Positions 1 to 6,553 of a DNA stretch of 7,637 nt are shown piece after piece. The stretch's first letter is position 1. Every line of letters begins with the position of its first letter. Under the pieces are notes generated by a model. It saw only the letters and a list, made by a program, of their open reading frames with translations. It did no database searches and was not told the origin of the DNA. Origin of the DNA: Pseudomonadales bacterium (GTDB lineage Bacteria; Pseudomonadota; Gammaproteobacteria; Pseudomonadales; UBA3067); assembly GCA_016763235.1 (NCBI GenBank), contig JAESUE010000076.1:1-7637 (forward strand). The letters run 5' to 3'. The position numbers and the translations under genes are program-made.

Positions 1-177
1 AAAATATTTAACTTAAAAAAAAAGATACTGCAAACGATTGCGCAACTATGCATCAGTACCGCACCTTACCCCTCAAACGAAAATGAGAAACAAGGGATTA
101 GAAAAAAACTAATTGACAAAAATAACCCTGCACCCGAAAAAGTAGTTGCCTTATCCCAATATGGCCTTCCCTGGTAA
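1..177 (+). CDS. 3' end of an upstream gene, possibly sulfotransferase-like (partial)
   Basis: Frame 1 is open from the first base to a TAA at 175-177, giving 58 residues with no start in the window, so this is the C-terminus of a gene that begins upstream. The segment is lysine-rich at first, then reads PYPSNENEKQGIRKK and ends in PEKVVALSQYGLPW. The closing pattern (a proline-rich turn, a basic helix, then a charged residue, V/L..L...GL.W at the very end) resembles the tail of PAPS-dependent sulfotransferase-fold proteins, which commonly finish with something like 'I..L..L.G.DL..W'. That is an inference from a short tail; another modifying enzyme or transferase is equally possible. It ends 21 bp before wzx and is on the same strand, so it is probably in the same transcription unit. 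I am fairly confident that this is coding and unsure of the function. Confidence 0.55.
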   Translation, partial: KIFNLKKKILQTIAQLCISTAPYPSNENEKQGIRKKLIDKNNPAPEKVVALSQYGLPW

Positions 178-198
178 ACGCACAAAGATTTCTTCGAA

Positions 199-1497
199 AT
201 GACCCAGTCAAGCCTAAAAAATGTAATGCAGAATGCGGCAACCCTTTTCGCTGGAAACACCGGGGCAAGCATTTTCGGCCTAATTTCAATGGCCATCTTC
301 ACGCATACCATGGGCCCAACTATATTCGGATACTACATCTTATTTTTAACGTTTATAGAAATAGTTGATAGGGTTTTCAATTTTCAAACTTGGCAAGCAT
401 TCATCAAGTATGCAACTGAATTTAAGATTAAAGGTGAAGACCGAAAAATATTGATGCTACTTAAATATAGCGTCCTGATCGATTCGCTAACACTGAGCGT
501 TGCTTTTTCAATTGCTCTTATTTCAGCGGGATATGTGACATCTTTTTTTAACATTCCAGCTGAGTATTCCAGTTTTCTTTCAGTGCTGGCATTTTCTATA
601 GCGCTAAATATTTTCAATATCTCTACCGGTGTTTTTCGGCTATTCGATGAATATAAAATACAGGCTAAAATCACGGTGTATACCGCTTCAACAAAAACAG
701 TTTTATTTGGAGGCACAGCTCTATATGCACCAACGTTTGAAAATTTTATATATGCAACGATTCTTTCCAAGTCCATTGGAACTCTGTTGATATTCTTATA
801 CACAAAAAAAATTCTTTTAAAAAATGATATTAAATTCGCTGAAATAGTAAAAGAAAGAATTGACCGAAAGTTGCTAAACGAACTAGGCATTCTTTCATTT
901 ATTATTTACAATAATTTCGATGTGGCTGTGAGAATGATTTCAAGACAGTTAGACATAATAATCCTTGGAAAACTGTATTCGGCGGAAATAGTTGGCTTAT
1001 ACCGAACAGCGAAAGAAATCTCAAATTTCATAGCCAAGTTAGGAGATCCAATTTATCAAGCAATTTATCCAGAGCTCGCGGCGCTATTAGCGAGCGGAAA
1101 CAAACTTGAGGCAAAAAAAATCGCGAAACAAATATCGCTTTACGCCTGCGGGGTCGGATTTGTTTTTTATCTTTCATTCTTAGTTCTCGGGGAATTCGCG
1201 ATAGTTCTAGTGTTTGGTCAAGAGTTTTTATCGGCATACGGAATAATACTAATCTATTTTTTTGCCAACTTTGTTGCCGTCGTCACACTACCCTTATACC
1301 CTATGCAACATGCGTTCGGTTTTGCAAGAGAAGCCTTTTATAACCAGTTATATACAACGCTTGTTTATATACCAATCCTAATATTTTTGACGATAGAGCT
1401 CAAAATGATAGGAGCAGCAATATCTTATGTCGCATATTATCTGTTACTAACAAAACTAACATTAAAGTCGGTTAAAAAAGGGTTTTCCAGTGGATAG
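199..1497 (+). CDS. wzx: Wzx-type oligosaccharide (O-antigen) flippase
   Basis: A 432-residue polytopic inner-membrane protein of the polysaccharide-transport branch of the MOP superfamily (RfbX/Wzx-like). It would flip the undecaprenyl-diphosphate-linked repeat unit to the periplasmic face. The length is typical and about twelve hydrophobic segments are visible. Family-like signatures are the N-terminal NAATLFAGNTGASIFGL stretch (residues 12-28), FNFQTWQAFIKY at 60-71, RQLDIIILGKLYS at 249-261, and GLYRTAKEIS followed by the DPIYQAIYPELA segment at 266-294. The ATG at 199 is the first possible start: the in-frame codons back to the TAA at 175-177 include no ATG, GTG or TTG. Its ribosome binding site is poor, so coupling to the upstream gene is plausible. 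The 3' end overlaps the next gene by 8 bp. Base composition is low in GC (25 of 100 bases at 781-880), as often seen for wzx genes. The substrate cannot be read from the sequence. Confidence 0.9.
   Translation: MTQSSLKNVMQNAATLFAGNTGASIFGLISMAIFTHTMGPTIFGYYILFLTFIEIVDRVFNFQTWQAFIKYATEFKIKGEDRKILMLLKYSVLIDSLTLSVAFSIALISAGYVTSFFNIPAEYSSFLSVLAFSIALNIFNISTGVFRLFDEYKIQAKITVYTASTKTVLFGGTALYAPTFENFIYATILSKSIGTLLIFLYTKKILLKNDIKFAEIVKERIDRKLLNELGILSFIIYNNFDVAVRMISRQLDIIILGKLYSAEIVGLYRTAKEISNFIAKLGDPIYQAIYPELAALLASGNKLEAKKIAKQISLYACGVGFVFYLSFLVLGEFAIVLVFGQEFLSAYGIILIYFFANFVAVVTLPLYPMQHAFGFAREAFYNQLYTTLVYIPILIFLTIELKMIGAAISYVAYYLLLTKLTLKSVKKGFSSG
1478..1492 (+). promoter_or_regulatory. Shine-Dalgarno and GTG start of the methyltransferase gene
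   Basis: AAGGG at 1478-1482 lies 7 nt before the GTG at 1490-1492. Both sit inside the last codons of wzx, whose TAG stop is at 1495-1497. The spacing supports GTG 1490 as the real start and suggests re-initiation by ribosomes finishing wzx. Confidence 0.6.
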
Positions 1498-2200
1498 TTA
1501 CCATATAAAACGTGATTACAAAATAAATGAACTAAATATTACAAACGACAAGGTGAATAGTGAGGCGTATTGGAATAGGAAAAGGAGTTTGGCAGCCGAC
1601 ATTTATCAATTTCCAGTCTATAAATTTTTATGCTCGTATATTCGCATAAACAATATAGATAAGTTCATCGATATTGGATGCGGTGTGGGCAGAAAACTAG
1701 AGTATGTACATAACAAAAATCCATACCTAGAAATAATAGGTATAGATCAAGACGACCCAATTTCTTATTGCAAAAATACGCACACATTCGGTGAATGGTA
1801 TGCAGATGACTTCGAAAAACCAAACCTATCTGAAAACATAGAAGCCAAATTGGTACTATGTTCAGATGTTATTGAACATTTGACCGATCCTGACTTACTA
1901 CTCGAGTACATTAAAACAAAAATGGAAGAAAATGGGGTTCTTATTATATCAACACCTGAACGAAATGCTTTCAGAGGGAAACACTGCAATAATAGCCCAA
2001 ACAAACATCATATAAGAGAGTGGAATTTTGACGAATTTGAAAGGTATTTGGACAGCAGGGGGTTTGAAGTGTTGGACCATTTTGTTCAATATCCAATAAA
2101 AATGAAGATAAATATGATATTTTTCAACGAAATAATTAGGAGAGCTTTAGCATTCAAGGCTCTAAAGTACAATCAAGTTGTAGTGGCAAGAGTGAAATAG
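1490..2200 (+). CDS. class I SAM-dependent methyltransferase
   Basis: A 236-residue soluble protein with a Rossmann-type methyltransferase core. Motif I is FIDIGCGVGR (59-68), the acidic end of strand beta-2 is IIGIDQDD (82-89), the post-motif segment is CSDVIEHLTDP (124-134), and LIISTPE (151-157) is strand beta-5. A HHIREWNFDEFERYL segment (173-187) is characteristic of sugar- and quinone-type Methyltransf_11/23 relatives. The start is a GTG at 1490 inside the end of wzx. AAGGG at 1478-1482 stands 7 nt upstream, and no early in-frame ATG is available. The 8-bp overlap upstream and the zero-gap junction with the next gene imply translational coupling. From context it probably O- or N-methylates a sugar of the polysaccharide repeat, or caps its end; the acceptor is not deducible. 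No transmembrane segment is seen. Confidence 0.85.
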   Translation: MDSYHIKRDYKINELNITNDKVNSEAYWNRKRSLAADIYQFPVYKFLCSYIRINNIDKFIDIGCGVGRKLEYVHNKNPYLEIIGIDQDDPISYCKNTHTFGEWYADDFEKPNLSENIEAKLVLCSDVIEHLTDPDLLLEYIKTKMEENGVLIISTPERNAFRGKHCNNSPNKHHIREWNFDEFERYLDSRGFEVLDHFVQYPIKMKINMIFFNEIIRRALAFKALKYNQVVVARVK

Positions 2201-3349
2201 ATGTGTGGTATTTTCGGTTGTACCAGTTTCGATAAATCCAATATAGAAAAAGCGAGAATATCATTACATTCTCTCGAGCACCGCGGCCCTGATCAATGGC
2301 ACGAGTTTCACGATGATAGCGTGTATATGGGCCACCATAGATTAAGCATTCTTGATTTATCTGATCATGGCAAACAACCCATGGTTTCACCTGATAAAGA
2401 CGTGATAATTACTGTAAATGGTGAGATTTACAATTTTTTGAAAATAAGAAAGGAATTGGAATCCAAACATCAGTTTAAGTGCGATTCAGACTCCGAGGTG
2501 ATTCTTTTTGGATATATTGAATGGGGGATTGACAAGTTACTAGAAAAAATTGACGGGATGTACGCAATTTCTATATATGACATTTCAAAAAATCGTACAT
2601 ATTTAGCAAAAGATAGAGTTGGCATAAAACCCCTCTATTATTCCAATATCGATGGTCAGATATGTTGGTCTTCAGAACTAAAAGCTATCGAGAAATACTA
2701 TGATAATTTGAAAATTGACAATACATCCGTATACGATTTTTTGACATACAGATATATCCCGACACCCAAAACAATGTATGAAAATGTATTTAAATTGGAG
2801 CCAGCTCACTACCTAGAAATTGACCCCACATCCAACGCCATAAAAAAAGAATGTTATTGGAGCCTTAAGACAACAGAACAAGAAATTACGATCGATCGAG
2901 CTGAAACAGAATTATACCAATTGCTGAATAAATCGATCCAGGAGCAAATGATTTCCGATGTTCCCGTAGGTTTTTTCTTGAGCGGCGGGTTAGATTCAAG
3001 CACAATCGTTAGCCTTGCGGCCAAGTGTCATAGCGACATTAACACGTTTTCTATTGGTTTCTCGGACAAAAATCATGACGAGACATACTTTGCAAAATTG
3101 GTTGCAGAAAAATATACAACCAACCACCATGTGAAAACATTGAACGAACCCGAAGTGATTCAGCTATTCCCAAATATCAAGAAATGGTATGACGAGCCCT
3201 TTGCCGACAGCTCTTGTTTCCCCACTTACGTGGTGTCAGCTTATGCAAAAGAAAATGTCACCGTTGTCTTGACGGGAGACGGTGGTGATGAGCTTTTCGG
3301 CGGTTACAATTGGTATAGAGCTTTATACAGTATAAAAAATTTCAGCTAA
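2201..3349 (+). CDS. asnB: AsnB-like glutamine amidotransferase, 5' part of a frame-broken gene
   Basis: Class II glutamine amidotransferase fused to an asparagine-synthetase domain. The N-terminal nucleophile is Cys2 in MCGIFGC. The glutaminase site continues with HRGPD (27-31), HRLSILDLS (46-54) and NGEIYN (73-78). The ATP-pyrophosphatase domain follows, with the PP-loop SGGLDSS (261-267) and GDGGDELFGGY (359-369). This frame then stops at TAA 3347-3349, while the family sequence continues in another frame (3319-3930). Alone, the 382-residue product lacks the C-terminal part of the synthetase domain. ATG 2201 follows the methyltransferase TAG (2198-2200) with no gap; a weak AAGAG lies at 2188-2192. 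In polysaccharide loci such proteins (for example WbpS of Pseudomonas aeruginosa O6 and WbtH of Francisella) are thought to amidate uronic acids rather than make free asparagine. That role is inferred here. Confidence 0.88.
   Translation: MCGIFGCTSFDKSNIEKARISLHSLEHRGPDQWHEFHDDSVYMGHHRLSILDLSDHGKQPMVSPDKDVIITVNGEIYNFLKIRKELESKHQFKCDSDSEVILFGYIEWGIDKLLEKIDGMYAISIYDISKNRTYLAKDRVGIKPLYYSNIDGQICWSSELKAIEKYYDNLKIDNTSVYDFLTYRYIPTPKTMYENVFKLEPAHYLEIDPTSNAIKKECYWSLKTTEQEITIDRAETELYQLLNKSIQEQMISDVPVGFFLSGGLDSSTIVSLAAKCHSDINTFSIGFSDKNHDETYFAKLVAEKYTTNHHVKTLNEPEVIQLFPNIKKWYDEPFADSSCFPTYVVSAYAKENVTVVLTGDGGDELFGGYNWYRALYSIKNFS
3319..3349 (+). other. frame-change interval in asnB containing A6 and the A_AAA_AAT heptamer
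   Basis: The upstream frame closes at TAA 3347-3349 and the downstream frame opens only after TAG 3316-3318, so the shift must lie here. The interval holds a six-A run at 3334-3339. One extra A would restore the frame (SIKKFQLRPL). As written, A_AAA_AAT at 3334-3340 is phased in the upstream frame as a -1 slippery heptamer, which would give SIKNFQLRPL. A weak 5-bp CTAAG/CTTAG inverted repeat (3346-3350 with 3364-3368) follows, but I see no strong upstream Shine-Dalgarno-like stimulator. Confidence 0.75.
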
Positions 3350-3930
3350 GGCCACTCTCATTTCTTAGACCTTTACTTCAAATTATCAAGAACGGCGGGG
3401 GAGGGTTAGCCCGAATCGCCAATAGGCTGGAATTTTTATTACTTGATGACCTTGAGTTATACACAAAATTGATGGGCGGGCTTCTAAAAGAAGAAAAGAA
3501 GCTTTATAAAAAAATGTTACACATTCCAAATAATTACGACGATTACTGGTATTTTCGAAAATATTATGATGAAACTATGGAAACCTATACTAGGTTACAA
3601 TACTTGGACTTTCATACTTTTTTACATGATGACGTACTTACAAAAGTTGATAGAGCAAGCATGGCTGTATCCTTGGAATGTAGAGTACCATTTTTATCCA
3701 AAGATGTTATTGAATTCGCCTTTTCGCTGCCACAAGATATCAGACTACATAATGGTAAGCTAAAGGGTATCATGAAGAAGTCTTTTAGAGAAATATTGCC
3801 AGACCAAATTATTACCCGAAAAAAAAAGGGATTCAGCATTCCAATGCACACATGGAAAAAAGGGGTGCTTGGTGATTCTAGAACACAACAGGAAAAAATC
3901 TTGAAAGAGTTATATAAAATCAGCCTCTGA
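3319..3930 (+). pseudogene. asnB: AsnB-like amidotransferase, 3' part in the shifted frame
   Basis: Continuation of the preceding gene in a frame one base back. It is open from 3319 (after a TAG at 3316-3318) to TGA 3928-3930. The translation QLRPLSFLRPLLQ, starting at 3343, follows naturally from the 5' part. Conserved asparagine-synthetase C-terminal motifs are KVDRASMAVSLECRVPFL (from 3643) and RKKKGFSIP (3817-3843). TTG 3469 or ATG 3472 could be mistaken for starts, but family-like sequence extends well upstream of them, so this is not a separate gene. Joining both parts by adding one base gives about 576 residues. The end after GFSIP is short, only about 29 residues. Many AsnB proteins carry further helices there, so a natural short form or a further truncation is possible. 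Confidence 0.85.
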
Positions 3931-4041
3931 ATTTAAAATATTTTGTATTCATAAGTAACCCATTGTTTAATTGCCTCGATGATGATTTACCGTTTACTCA
4001 GGACGTTTCTCTCAATTTAAGTGTACCCTTAATAAGATTGT
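3931..4041 (+). other. 111-bp gap between asnB and the first glycosyltransferase
   Basis: This is the only sizeable gap in the window. It is AT-rich and has no GC-rich hairpin plus T-run that would mark an intrinsic terminator. A poor promoter-like pair (TTGTAT at 3943-3948, 17 bp, TTTAAT at 3966-3971) is visible, but such pairs occur by chance in AT-rich DNA. Frame 3 is open without a start codon through the whole gap (3918-4121, 68 codons). This might be chance or a relic of a longer asnB end. Confidence 0.4.
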
Positions 4042-5163
4042 ATGCCAAAAACTATTGTCTATTTCTCCAGTTCTACAATTCCTTCACTGGAAGCCAATTC
4101 CATACACGTCATGTTAATGGCTGAGGCACTTTCTCAACATGGCCATCAGGTGACCCTTATCGCTAATCGCGGTAGCTTCAATTCCATTGATGATGTATAT
4201 AGCCAATATGGTGTATCAAAGAACTTTACCATCAGATTTTGCGTTCGCCCAACCGCACCCGTAGTGGGCAGCCTAATTTATGGTTTTTTTTCCGCACTCA
4301 CATGCTTCAGGCTAGGCCCCAAACTCCTTTTTGCCCGATGCCCCCACTCGCTTTTTTTTTCAGCCATCTTTAACAAACCGTTTATATATGAGGCGCATGA
4401 TTTACCGAAGGGACGGTTACGTAAATTTGTCGAAACCAAATTATTTCGGAAAACTAATTTCCAACGGCTCGTTGTGATTTCCGACGCACTTAAAAGAGAT
4501 TACATTCGCGAATTTAGCATGTTGCGCGACGAAGATATTTTGGTTGCACACGATGGCGCAAAAACTTCCAAAGATTGTTTTGTTCCTGGATACACAAAAG
4601 CTCGAACAAATTTCGATAAAGGTTTGAGCGTTGGTTATGTCGGCTCCTTATACGCGGGAAAAGGCGTAGAAGGTGTAATTGAGCTGGCTAAAGAGAGGCC
4701 AATGCACCGTTACAAAATCGTAGGTGGAACATCCAGAGAAATTGATATCTGGATGAAGAAGTCACCAAAAAATATTGAGTTTCACGGCCGCATAGATCCA
4801 TCTGAGGTGCCGGCCATTTTGCGCACATTTGATGTTCTATTGATGCCAGCTCTAAATAAAATCGAAACATCTAAAGGCGGTAATATCGCAGCTTACACAT
4901 CTCCTTTGAAAATGTTTGAATATATGGCCTCTGGCCGGCCAATCATATCCTCTAATCTACATGTCTTAATGGAGGTATTGACCGATAATTTTAATGCACT
5001 TCTAGCTCCACCAACCGACATAGCCCAATGGGGGATAGCTTTAGATCGCCTCGAGAAAGACACAGCTCTCCGGGAGCGGCTGGCCTCGAACGCACTCGAA
5101 GAACTGAGAGAGCGGTACACCTGGTTCAAGCGAGCCGCCAATGTATTAACAATAATACAGTGA
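4042..5163 (+). CDS. GT-B glycosyltransferase, family 4-like
   Basis: A 373-residue cytoplasmic or membrane-associated glycosyltransferase that would add one sugar from a nucleotide-sugar donor to the growing lipid-linked repeat. The N-terminal Rossmann half starts with VYFSSSTIPS (6-15), then NSIHVMLMAEAL (19-30), which fits acceptor-side sequences of this fold. YEAHDLP lies at 116-122. The C-terminal half opens with GYVGSLYAGKG (198-208), continues through FHGRIDPSEVPAIL (247-260), and has the donor-binding SPLKMFEYMASGRP segment (287-300), equivalent to the family's E-x7-E region. ATG 4042 is a good start for the first beta strand; only a weak TAAGA precedes it. The stop TGA (5161-5163) lies 14 bp before wzy. 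The last 120 bp are unusually GC-rich (60 of 100 bases at 5041-5140). Donor and linkage cannot be assigned. Confidence 0.87.
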   Translation: MPKTIVYFSSSTIPSLEANSIHVMLMAEALSQHGHQVTLIANRGSFNSIDDVYSQYGVSKNFTIRFCVRPTAPVVGSLIYGFFSALTCFRLGPKLLFARCPHSLFFSAIFNKPFIYEAHDLPKGRLRKFVETKLFRKTNFQRLVVISDALKRDYIREFSMLRDEDILVAHDGAKTSKDCFVPGYTKARTNFDKGLSVGYVGSLYAGKGVEGVIELAKERPMHRYKIVGGTSREIDIWMKKSPKNIEFHGRIDPSEVPAILRTFDVLLMPALNKIETSKGGNIAAYTSPLKMFEYMASGRPIISSNLHVLMEVLTDNFNALLAPPTDIAQWGIALDRLEKDTALRERLASNALEELRERYTWFKRAANVLTIIQ

Positions 5164-5164
5164 C

Positions 5165-5180
5165 AAGGGAAGATCTAATG
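5165..5180 (+). promoter_or_regulatory. Shine-Dalgarno and ATG that fix the wzy start
   Basis: AAGGGA at 5165-5170 lies 7 nt upstream of ATG 5178-5180. This is the best ribosome binding site I see in the window. It sits just after the glycosyltransferase stop and rules out the in-frame ATG at 5028, which lies deep inside the previous gene. Confidence 0.7.
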
Positions 5181-5972
5181 AATGGCGCGTTTACTTTAAA
5201 CAAAAAAAATAGTTGGTACTACAATTCTTTGACACTGTCTTTTTTGACCTTATTCATACTTAACCCATACTTGTCGCTAGGCCCATACAAACTTCCTATT
5301 GGATTTATCGCAATACTGTCTCTCTTTGTGAGTAACTGGAAACTGTTTTTCGACCTGGCTATACCTCGTAAGCTAGCGCTATTTGCACTTTGTATTTTTT
5401 TTGTCATAACAATCAATTTTATCGGTCTAGTAACACATAATATTTTTTTTGATTACACATTCTCAATATTGATGTTAAAAGTTTTGTTGTATTCTTTCTG
5501 CGGTGTTCTTGTAGGGCGGCATTTTAAAAGAAATAGCGTTTCATTTCATAATGCACTTGAAACAATAATTTTAAGTTTGGCCTATTTAATTTTTATAAAT
5601 TCTATAATTATTTTATTTGAATTCTCTTTTCAGCCATTCAAACTATTTGTTGAATCATTTCTATACTACGATGAACCTATGAATATTAATTACAAAACTC
5701 ATTCCTTTCGATTTCGAGGCGTCGCATCAGCCGGGGGCGCATCCCTATCAGTACTTCATGCAGTGGGTATCATAAGTGCACTATGGTTGTTTAATGAAAA
5801 AAGGTTTGGTGTTTTTAGACTTGTGATAATGGTCAGCTGCATGATTTCTTCAATTCTTGTGATCGGACGAACCGGTCTCGTTCTGGCCGCCATCGGGGTT
5901 CTACTTATAACATTTTCAGCTAACTTAGGCAGGCGCGGATATTTGAACGTGAGAAGCATTCAAGTCTTATAA
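5178..5972 (+). CDS. wzy: Wzy-type polysaccharide polymerase, 5' part of a frame-broken gene
   Basis: N-terminal 264 residues of a polytopic membrane protein with about eight hydrophobic segments (roughly 17-35, 40-57, 66-88, 95-113, 128-150, 190-206, 211-229 and 231-247). FRFRGVASAGGASLSVLHA (178-196) and VIGRTGLVLAAIGVLL (228-243) correspond to the R..G and SRTG-like segments typical of O-antigen ligase/polymerase (Wzy_C/O-Ag_ligase-like) proteins. Wzy joins flipped repeat units on the periplasmic face. The frame stops at TAA 5970-5972, mid-protein by family standards, and hydrophobic sequence continues in another frame to 6535. Wzy proteins have little sequence conservation, so the call rests on topology, these motifs and the presence of wzx. 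A WaaL-type ligase is the alternative, less likely inside such a locus. Confidence 0.78.
   Translation: MNGAFTLNKKNSWYYNSLTLSFLTLFILNPYLSLGPYKLPIGFIAILSLFVSNWKLFFDLAIPRKLALFALCIFFVITINFIGLVTHNIFFDYTFSILMLKVLLYSFCGVLVGRHFKRNSVSFHNALETIILSLAYLIFINSIIILFEFSFQPFKLFVESFLYYDEPMNINYKTHSFRFRGVASAGGASLSVLHAVGIISALWLFNEKRFGVFRLVIMVSCMISSILVIGRTGLVLAAIGVLLITFSANLGRRGYLNVRSIQVL
5924..5972 (+). other. frame-change interval in wzy, no homopolymer
   Basis: The upstream frame ends at TAA 5970-5972 and the downstream frame opens after TAA 5921-5923, so the shift lies between them. The direction is the same as in asnB (one base missing, or two gained). The longest single-base run is three (TTT 5942-5944), and no X_XXY_YYZ heptamer is in phase. 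Programmed slippage is therefore not supported; a real indel or a sequencing error is needed. Confidence 0.75.
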
Positions 5973-6535
5973 TAATTTCTATTATTGTAAGCGTGTTTCC
6001 TTTTTTTTTGGTATATTGGTTGCCAGAAAATATTTACGAATATGCAATTGGTTTCCTTTTAGGTGGGTTTGAAGGAGTAAAAAATGAAGGTACCGTCAAC
6101 ACAATTATGTCTTTCTATTCTCTGCCTGATCAGACAATAGACTTTATTTTAGGAATCGGGAACTATTCGGGTGCATTTCTTGATGGAAAAGAAACTGATT
6201 CTGGGTACATGAAGACATTTACAGCGTTAGGGTTCCCGGCTACCGTTCTTGTGTACCTTGGAGTATCTTTTATACTAATGCATACGCTGTGGGAGACCGG
6301 CGCTGATGCAAATTCAAAGTCTTTCTTTATTTCAGTATTTATACTGTTGATCATCGCTGAGCTAAAAGAACCCTTTCTTTTTCAGGGTTACTCTGCTCGG
6401 TTAATTTGGCTTATTTTCGGCGTTTTTATAGTATATTCCCATCGATGGCACCGTATTAAAAAGTCAGCATTCTATGCCTTCAACAATAATAGAAACCCTC
6501 GGGCAATTATTTTCATCCCACCTTCTGATAATTAA
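5924..6535 (+). pseudogene. wzy: Wzy-type polymerase, 3' part in the shifted frame
   Basis: Continuation of wzy in the frame one base back, open from 5924 (after TAA 5921-5923) to TAA 6533-6535. The meaningful part begins around LIIISIIVSVFP (from 5966), a membrane segment. It is followed by a loop containing GVKNEGTVNTIMSFY, then ILGIGNYSG and DSGYMKTFTALGFPATVL, a DSGY...G.G segment seen near the end of many Wzy proteins. Two more hydrophobic segments follow (FFISVFILLIIAEL and LIWLIFGVFIVYS) and then a basic tail. GTG 5993 is a possible start but lies inside a hydrophobic stretch, so a separate gene is unlikely. Repaired by one added base, the whole protein would be about 452 residues, a normal Wzy length. 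Confidence 0.75.
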
Positions 6536-6553
6536 AACAGTAGAGAAATTTAG

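Noticed and set aside
384..890. 168-codon open frame on the minus strand inside wzx
   Set aside because: It is antisense to a well-supported membrane protein gene and has no recognisable domain or ribosome binding site. It and the other minus-strand frames (such as 7324-7557) are shadows.
3346..3368. CTAAG/CTTAG inverted repeat after the asnB frame change
   Set aside because: The stem is five base pairs, mostly AT, with a 13-nt loop. It is too weak to call a terminator or a frameshift stimulator by itself.
3469..3474. TTG 3469 or ATG 3472 as the start of an independent gene
   Set aside because: The frame upstream of it (3319-3468) already encodes AsnB-like sequence continuous with the 5' part, so this is an internal position of one broken gene.
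3566..3763. 65-codon plus-strand frame inside the 3' part of asnB
   Set aside because: It overlaps in another frame the conserved KVDRASM...ECRVPFL segment of asnB; chance overlap.
3943..3971. Promoter-like TTGTAT, 17 bp, TTTAAT
   Set aside because: The -35 matches poorly (3 of 6), and such pairs are expected by chance in AT-rich sequence. It is noted in the gap entry but not called.
4169..4178. GCGGTAGCTT resembling the ops element of JUMPstart (core GGCGGTAGCGTG)
   Set aside because: It is inside the first glycosyltransferase gene. Only the GCGGTAGC core matches and no JUMPstart context surrounds it. A real ops element belongs in the leader before the operon.
5028..5177. In-frame upstream ATG at 5028 extending wzy by 50 residues
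   Set aside because: The extension lies within the glycosyltransferase coding sequence and is arginine-rich and non-membrane. ATG 5178 has a good AAGGGA site.
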